A DNA stretch of 64,000 bases from Epichloe hybrida. Lineage: Eukaryota > Ascomycota > Sordariomycetes > Hypocreales > Clavicipitaceae. The notes beneath the pieces were generated by a model, which saw only the letters and a program-made list of their open reading frames with translations, did no database searches and had not been told where the DNA came from. The stretch lies in NCBI GenBank assembly GCA_019022495.1, contig JAFEKR010000023.1:868001-932000 (forward strand). Direction: 5' to 3'. Below, in pieces: positions 57,901 through 64,000 of the stretch. The first letter of the stretch is position 1; each line of letters opens with the position of its first letter. A program made the position numbers and the translations under genes.

Positions 57901-58743
57901 CTCGACATGGGTGTCTGATTTGGCACTTGGGGTGTTGGTGATGTCTGCCAACGGCGTCGGAACAGCCACGCCAGTGAGGCCGAGTCCTGTAGCACTCTCA
58001 CGGAGGTATGGGTTCATAACTTGGCGTAAGCTACTCGTGGGGCTGGCTGGATTCTGTGCTGCTACTGCTGCATGAGTCTCATGCTTGGCTTGTTGGATGT
58101 TGGCCACAGAGCGTAGAGGAGGCACTGGGGGCACTTGATCGGCGCTGGGTGAAGAAGGCGCCTCGTCGGCAACAGACTTCTTACGGCGGCGAAAAAAGGA
58201 CGACGACTTCTTTTGCAATTTAGGGTGGTGGTACGAGTGTGACGACGCCGTGTCCCGCGAGGGAGTGACAGTGGTTGCCCTGGAAGGGGTAGCAGCGGGT
58301 GGTTGACGTTGAACATTTGTCGTGGGGTCAGGGGGAGACGGGTGCCGATGGGTGCTCATCGGGGGTATATCGATGTTGCTGTTGGCAGGGGCGCTTGCCT
58401 TGGACGAGCCAAAAACACGTCTGAAAAAGCCTGGCCGCTCCTTCACCTGGGAGGCAGCATTGGCTGAAGATTCTGGAGTTTTGGATTTGCCATAACCAAC
58501 GCTCGGAGCGGGTGCGCACTCCAGCTCGTCGGACGCCATTGCCCGGGCAGACTGTGCGACAACGCCCTTGGTGCTCTTTCCTGCCGAGCTTTTTAGAGAC
58601 CGGCCGGTACTTAGCCTGCGCTCGGATGTGCGGGAATCGACTGGCTGCGGTGGCGGAGGAGGATAGCCGACACGCAGACCTGAGGCTTCGCGACGCGGCC
58701 CGCCAGGCACGTTGGGCGTCGGAGCAGCATCGTAGTCGTCGTA

Positions 58744-58775
<32 letters not shown>

Positions 58776-59508
58776 CAAAGGATTCGGCGAAATCGATACC
58801 AAAGGGAGAGGTCAACGAAAGTTGCTGAGGCCCGTGATCGAAGCTAGCAGATCGTCCAGCTCTTTGTACCAAACGTTGATTCATTGAGCCATTAGCATAA
58901 GTCATGTCAATGCTCACGCTGCTGCTACTTTTGTTGCTGTGCATGCCGCCGCGGACATGACTGCTTCGAGGCGGCGATCTGGTGTTGGCCTGATTCCTGT
59001 AGGACATTTCTCGCATGCTGTTCAGGCGCGGAAACTGCGTGGTCGGCAGATTGCTCGAGCCGCTGTTGCTTCGACGTCCACGCGAAGGGTGGCAAGCGGT
59101 GGACTGCCTCTTTCTAAAGTCATCGAAAACGCCAACGTCCAAGTCAGAGCTGTAGGACAGCCGGTGCCGATGGCGTTGTCTGCCGGAATCGTAGCGTCCA
59201 CGAGAGCTCGTCGTCGAGACGTTGGTGTTGTTGGTATACGGCCTCGATGAATAATCGTCGTCGTCGTCGTCGTCGTCGTCGTGACCGGCGGCGGTGGGGG
59301 CGGTAGTGGCGGTAGTGGCGGCTCTTGGACCTCTGTTGCTCCCAGAGTAAAAATCCGTGGGCGATTGACCAGACGAAAATTGATCCAGAGACAGGAGCAT
59401 GTTCACGACGAGAGAATCTCGCGTGATGTCTCGCGGGGACAAGGAGATCTCATGGGAGTCCCGTGGGGGGGTGCGAGCCGTGTGATTATCAGCCATGTTG
59501 GCATCCAT
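54987..59508 (-). CDS. SEC7-PH domain Arf guanine-nucleotide exchange factor, with a frame break
   Basis: Exons are 59508-57045 and 56985-54987, with a 59-nt intron joining FKAT to DVIHTICYSIMLLN. About 1488 residues would result. The first 700 residues are disordered, with polyaspartate tracts. The SEC7 domain lies at about 719-865 (KAETQQVDRI-like RLVLRAETQQVDRILVAF, then CDCNPQHGF and MLLNTDLHVADIEQKMT). A PH domain starts at about 1130 (WIKEGMVMHKHHLDGYGKR), and a helical tail ends DDEDADETLRP. The order matches fungal Syt1-type exchange factors that activate Arf/Arl GTPases at the Golgi. At about 55711, inside the PH domain, one base seems to be missing: VHLF continues as QVGTPEIIREFV only after a one-base shift. 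Otherwise the frame stops at 55616. I start at MDANMADNHT rather than the repeat-coded ATG at 59676. Confidence 0.85.
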
Positions 59509-60162
59509 GGAAGAAGCAGTGGGTTTGTCTAGGAGAGTGTCATTGGCGGCAAGACAAAGGTGGCGACGGAATGATGCAGGCGCCGAGGAAGACGCAGGGA
59601 CAGGCGGATGCGGAGCAGCAATAGTTGCAGTAGTCGCAGTAGTCGCAGTAGTCGCAGTAGTCGCAGTGGCATACATGCAGCCGTGTTCAACTTGGATAAG
59701 AAGTCCTGTGTGAAGGCTCCTCCTCCTCCTCCTCCTCTTGGTCGAGACCGTGACTGGGAGGATGGAGATGGGGAGGACGGGGAGTGCAGATGTGATTGGC
59801 CGCCGTGACGCTGGTGCGGGAGGAGGAGGTGCTGGAGTTGGCCGTGGATGCCGTGGATTCCATTAGTGGCTCCCGTAGTCCCTGTGGCTGCTGCGGCCGC
59901 TGTGGCTGCCGTGGCTCCTGCGCCGTTAGTACCACTTGGCGGGGGTGGACGTGCTCCTAGCAGTCCCTGGCCCAGGCCGCCGTGCCTTGGTCGATTGGTC
60001 GAAGCGCGCTATTAGACACTCGAGGTGGCACAGGCACAGGCCGAGACTGGCACTGGGGAGATTGAGACCCAACAAATTCTGGTGGCTCGGGTGGTGGTTT
60101 CTGGTGCTGTTCTGGTGCTGTGGCCCCTGGCGTCGGCGCCTCTGCAACAGTGCTAGAGTTAG
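59509..60162. other. Promoter and leader of the SEC7 gene, triplet-repeat-rich
   Basis: This holds a GTCGCAGTA-type repeat (about 59625-59667), a CTC triplet run (about 59719-59738) and GCTGC/GGCTG-rich DNA near 59886-59925. Open minus-strand frames are repeat-driven; an upstream exon of the SEC7 gene cannot be excluded. The sequence composition changes abruptly at about 60160. Confidence 0.5.
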
Positions 60163-61925
60163 TTTAAATCTATAATAAATATTAGTAAATAACCTAATCC
60201 TAGCCTAGAATAGTATAAGATAATGAAGAAAAAAAGAAGAACCTATAGGAAGTTTAATATAAAGAGAAGAAAAAAGACTAGAACCCTAAGGGGAGAAGGT
60301 CTCTTTTATACCTATAAAGAGGGGGGGGGGATAATTTAAATAACTTACATAAAAATAAAGTATAGTATAATTAATAAATCTAATATATATAAGTAACTAA
60401 GGTATAAAACTACTATAAAACTAGGTTAAAGTAATACTTTTCTTATCCTAACTAAATAAAACTAGGTACTTAGCCTTTATTTAACTTCTAAGGTAAGAGT
60501 AAGCTAGAGATAGCTAATAAGTAAGAATATAAAAGAGTTAGTAAAAAAGTAAATAAAAGGTAAATTAATATTATAAACCTAGATTTACTTTACCTAGGCC
60601 TAGAGTAAAGAGACTTAGAATAAGATTAACTCTAAGCTAGGCTAAGCTTAGATAAAACCTATAAATACTTATTCTATATAAAACTTTTTTCTTTCTAATA
60701 AGATAAGGCTAGTATAAGCTAGTAATAAATACTTATAATAAAATATATACTAAGTAGTGTAAGCCTAATTAAGGGCTAGCGCTAGCCTAAATAAAGATAT
60801 AAGAGGGTTTTTCTTCCTAGTCTAAGGTTTTCCCTTTTAACTTAGTAATAGGAGTACTAGTAGTAGCTATATAGAAAGCTAACTAGCGTAAATAATATAT
60901 ATATAGTTTTAACTATTTCTATATACTTATTTCTATATACTTTTAACACTATACTTTAGACTTTAAAGTTATTAAGATCTAGGTATAGAGCTATATCTTT
61001 ATTTATTAGCTATATATTTATTTAGTTTTAAGATTATATAGCTATTATAGAGTTTATAGTTTAATAAGGCTAGGCTACTAGAGATTTATATCTAGTAGCT
61101 CTAGGTATATTTAATTAAGGGCTATTTCTATGTAATAAAGGTAACTACTATAGTTAATAGTAGTTAAATTATTAAGTATAACTAGGTTCCTAGTTACTAT
61201 ATTTAGTATTAGGGAGCTATTAAATATAGTATTATAGTATTTAATTTTATAGTATATATATTTTACTTTTAATCTTTTCTAAACCTAGAGGGATACTATT
61301 ATAAATATCTTATAGTTTAGCTTCTAAGATTAGGAAGTTATTAATATTAGTATTTGAAAGGTCTTAAGGTATTACTTATAGAATAAATTCTAAGCTACTA
61401 TTAGTACTTAGTAAGGATATTACTATAAAGAATTAAGGGCCTTAAGGCTTACTTCCTTATAAGGTCTTACCTTATTACTAAAGGTAACTAGTCTTTATAA
61501 GGTTTTTACTTATTTATATAACTTATTTAAGTTTAAGGTTAATACTTATAGTAAGTGCTTTAATAGGTTTATTATAGTCTTTACTCCTAATAAATATAAA
61601 GCTTTTAATACTTAAATTTCTATCTAAGGCCTCTAAACCTCAAGTTAGGGTATTAGCCCTTAAGGTATCTTTTATAGTACTAGATATTATAAGTAGTATT
61701 TTATTTAGTAGTTTTATAAAGTATTAGTAGTAAGAGAAGGTTTAATTTAGTAAATAATTAGTTTTTTATACTTATATTAAGGGCTTTTATTTATTTTAAG
61801 AATACTTTAGGCTTTAGAGTATCTAGGCTTATAACCTATTAGAATTATATAGTATAACTACTTATATTATATATAAGGTATAAGTTATATAGGTATAGGT
61901 TATAGGTAGTACTAGCCCTAATATA
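60163..61925. repeat. AT-rich block with RIP signature (dead repeat)
   Basis: About 1.76 kb of very A+T-rich DNA with sharp edges against normal sequence on both sides. TpA is extremely frequent, while CpA, TpG and CpG are almost absent, and the few Cs are mostly in CT or CC. Conversion of CpA to TpA on both strands is the hallmark of repeat-induced point mutation. No open frame of note survives, so the original element, presumably a transposon, cannot be named. I found no clear terminal repeat or target-site duplication by eye. Confidence 0.85.
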
Positions 61926-62337
61926 CACTTCACCGCTCAATCCAGCCGAAGTGGTCCTGATTGGCTGTGAAATCCAACAAAGGCTTTTTTTTTGCACGGC
62001 CTCTGTGGAGCTTATTTCATCAGGAGCCCGAATGCCGGGAGACGCGCACTGTCCTCCATAGTGTCCAGGTCGTGGCCAAGCACAGTGCCAATGAGGCCCC
62101 AAAATTCATTGTGCCGTCTCGGAACAACTTGTGACATAGATGTGGTAATATGTTGCACTCCACTCCGTAAAACAACACCCCGCCATTCCCGCGTTTTACA
62201 AGCTTCACCGTTAGGCGCTTCGTCAAATTCACGCATTCTTCTTGGTTAGTCTTCGAAATCATTAGAGCACTATAGCACCGAAACGAAATCCCCAACTTCT
62301 GCTCGCATCCCGCCACAACAAAACATATCTGTCCGTC
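61926..62337 (+). promoter_or_regulatory. Promoter and leader of the iPGM gene
   Basis: About 410 bp of normal-composition DNA lies between the AT-rich block and the start codon, leaving a short promoter. No obvious TATA box is seen, and no other gene. Confidence 0.55.
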
Positions 62338-64000
62338 ATGTCGAAGACGGAGCAAAAAGCTTGCCTCAGTACGTCGTCCTCTTCCGATCCCATCAGACTG
62401 CCCCACCATCGAGCTTCTTCTGCTCCAGGTTCTCCCGCTCGCGACGGTGGAACAAGCGAGCCATCGGCAGAGTCAAGTTCGCTTGCCAAAAAGAAATATA
62501 CACGCCTTGACTATGTGCTCTTTGTTTGCCACGTCCTGGTGTATTTGGAGCTTGGATGGCTAATTCTTCTGCTCCTGCGCACCTTCAGTCGTCATTGATG
62601 GGTGGGGGATTCCCTCGGAAAATTCTCCCAAGGATGGCGATGCCATTACCAACGCCAACACGCCTGTGATGGACGAGCTGTCCAAGAATGCCGACGGCTT
62701 CACTGAGCTGGAAGCTTCTTCTTTGGCAGTTGGTCTGCCCGAGGGTCTGATGGGCAACTCGGAAGTCGGTCATCTGAACATTGGCGCTGGCCGCGTCGTC
62801 TGGCAGGATGTCGTCCGCATCGATCAGACCATCAAGAAGGGCGAGTTCAGCAGCAACGAAACTATCAAGAAGACGTTCAAGAGCGCCGCTGCTGGCAACG
62901 GCCGCTTGCACTTGTGTGGTCTCGTTTCTCACGGTGGTGTTGTAAGTCTCCAATGCCGATACGCCACCAACGTCCCGAATGGCCAACTGACGGGACATTT
63001 CTCTTGCAGCACTCCAAGCAGGAACACCTCTACGCTCTTCTCCGCGCTGCCAAGGAGTACAAGGTTCCCAAGGTCTTCATTCACTTCTTTGGCGACGGCC
63101 GTGACACCGACCCCAAATCCGGCGCCGGCTACATGCAGGAGCTTGTTGACTATCTCAAGGAGGTAGGCGTTGGACAGATTGCTACCGTGGTCGGTCGCTA
63201 CTTTGCCATGGACCGTGATAAGCGATGGGAGCGTGTCGAGATTGCCCTCAAGGGCATGTGCCATGGAGAGGGCGAGGCCAGCGAAGACCCTGTCGCCACT
63301 GTCAGGGCTCTGTATGAGCGCGGCGGAGATAATGATCGCGACGAGTTTCTGAAGCCCATTATTGTCGGCGGTGATGAAGGCAGAATCAAGGGTAAATATT
63401 TTATGCAGTTGACGGAACTTTGTCCCGGTGTTGCACTGGATGTGCTAATTAATGCTTTGTTCCAGATGATGATACTGTCTTCTTCTTCAACTACCGCTCC
63501 GACCGGGCACGGCAGATCACCCAGCTGCTCGGTGATGTCGATCGATCCGTCCTGCCCGATTTCAAGTACCCCAAGATCAACAAACTCGTCACCATGACCA
63601 CCTACAAGACCGACTTCCCCTTTGAGGTTGCCTTTGAGCCTCAGCGCATGGGCAACGTCTTGGCCGAATGGCTGGGCAAGCAAAACGTTGAACAAGTACA
63701 CATTGCCGAGACTGAGAAGTACGCTCACGTAACCTTCTTCTTCAATGGCGGTGTCGAGAGGGTGTTTCCTCTGGAGACTCGCGACCAAGATCAGGATCTT
63801 GTTCCTTCCAACAAGTCAGTAGCTACCTATGACAAGGCGCCTGAGATGTCTGCGGACGGCGTCGCAGACCAGGTCTGCAAGCGCTTGGCTGAGCAGAAAT
63901 TCCCCTTTGTCATGAACAACTTTGCTCCTCCGGACATGGTTGGTCACACTGGTGTGTATGAGGCCGCCATCATCGGCTGCGAGGCTACCGACAAGGCCAT
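62338..64000 (+). CDS. 2,3-bisphosphoglycerate-independent phosphoglycerate mutase (5' part)
   Basis: Four exons are visible, 62338-62368, 62589-62941, 63010-63391 and 63466 to the window end; the gene is cut at 64000 with no stop. The first intron is 220 nt after only 31 nt of coding sequence; splicing makes MSKTEQKACLIVIDGWGIPS. The later introns are 68 and 74 nt. iPGM interconverts 3- and 2-phosphoglycerate in glycolysis, using two Mn ions and a phosphoserine intermediate. The metal-binding DGWG is at 14-17 and the nucleophile is Ser68 in GLMGNSEVGHLNIGAGR. Substrate-binding segments GDGRDTDPKSG, VVGRYFAMDRDKRWERVE and FFFNYRSDRARQ follow. Metal-binding ETEKYAHVTFFFNGG and the start of the final domain (APPDMVGHTGVYEAA) complete what is seen. 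About 480 residues are present; roughly 50 should be missing. Confidence 0.95.

Noticed and set aside
59687..60147. Additional upstream exons of the SEC7 gene
   Set aside because: The frames are repeat-driven and end at the RIP block; no splice pair leads convincingly into the known start, so I left them out.
61137..61900. Residual transposon gene inside the AT-rich block
   Set aside because: Stop codons are dense in all frames and no conserved peptide can be read, so no element class can be assigned.

Overview
This window is nuclear DNA of a filamentous ascomycete (Pezizomycotina). The gene families, short introns of mostly 57-110 nt with GT..AG ends and CTNAC-like branch sites, compact spacing and a block with the signature of repeat-induced point mutation (RIP) all fit a Sordariomycete. 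Hypocreales is my best guess; genus and species cannot be fixed by eye. Most of the window is conserved housekeeping genes. I re-derived exon structures from the reading frames, so many starts and ends below differ from simple ORFs.

Layout. 1-10.4 kb: a long leader and the single-exon SWI/SNF subunit Swi1 (ARID domain), then a head-to-head pair, mitochondrial ribosomal protein mL49 (-) and eIF3 subunit e (+). 11.5-22 kb: APC1 (-) and the HOPS subunit VPS41 (+), divergent from a 423-bp promoter. 22.7-27.7 kb: a small GPI-anchored surface protein (-), a gene-free 2.4 kb stretch with promoter-like motifs, and mitochondrial GatB (-). 29-41 kb: a DUF6594 membrane protein, an intron-containing tRNA-Ala(AGC), the ten-exon cytosolic PheRS alpha subunit, a LEA-like mitochondrial protein, a membrane-anchored J-protein, an uncharacterised multi-pass membrane protein (-) and a mitochondrial enoyl/methylglutaconyl-CoA hydratase. 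41.6-45.6 kb: the UBP2-type deubiquitinase (-). 45.6-52.3 kb is the most accessory-looking part: an intronless F-box/ankyrin protein with a TATA box, followed by an unusually dense set of tandem repeats, then a secreted HNH nuclease whose introns carry microsatellites. 53-64 kb: a CRH-type GH16 cell-wall transglycosylase, a SEC7-PH Arf exchange factor (-), a 1.8 kb AT-rich RIP block, and the 5' part of cofactor-independent phosphoglycerate mutase, cut by the window end.

Most neighbours have no obvious joint function; this is ordinary eukaryotic gene order, not an operon. I found no convincing new multi-gene system. The observations most worth checking are the reading-frame breaks in APC1 (at least four within about 330 bp) and in the PH domain of the SEC7 gene (one), the RIP block between the SEC7 gene and iPGM, the F-box/ankyrin locus with its minisatellite 3' end, the repeat-laden introns of the secreted nuclease, and a 16-bp ATF/CREB-like palindrome ahead of the LEA-like gene.
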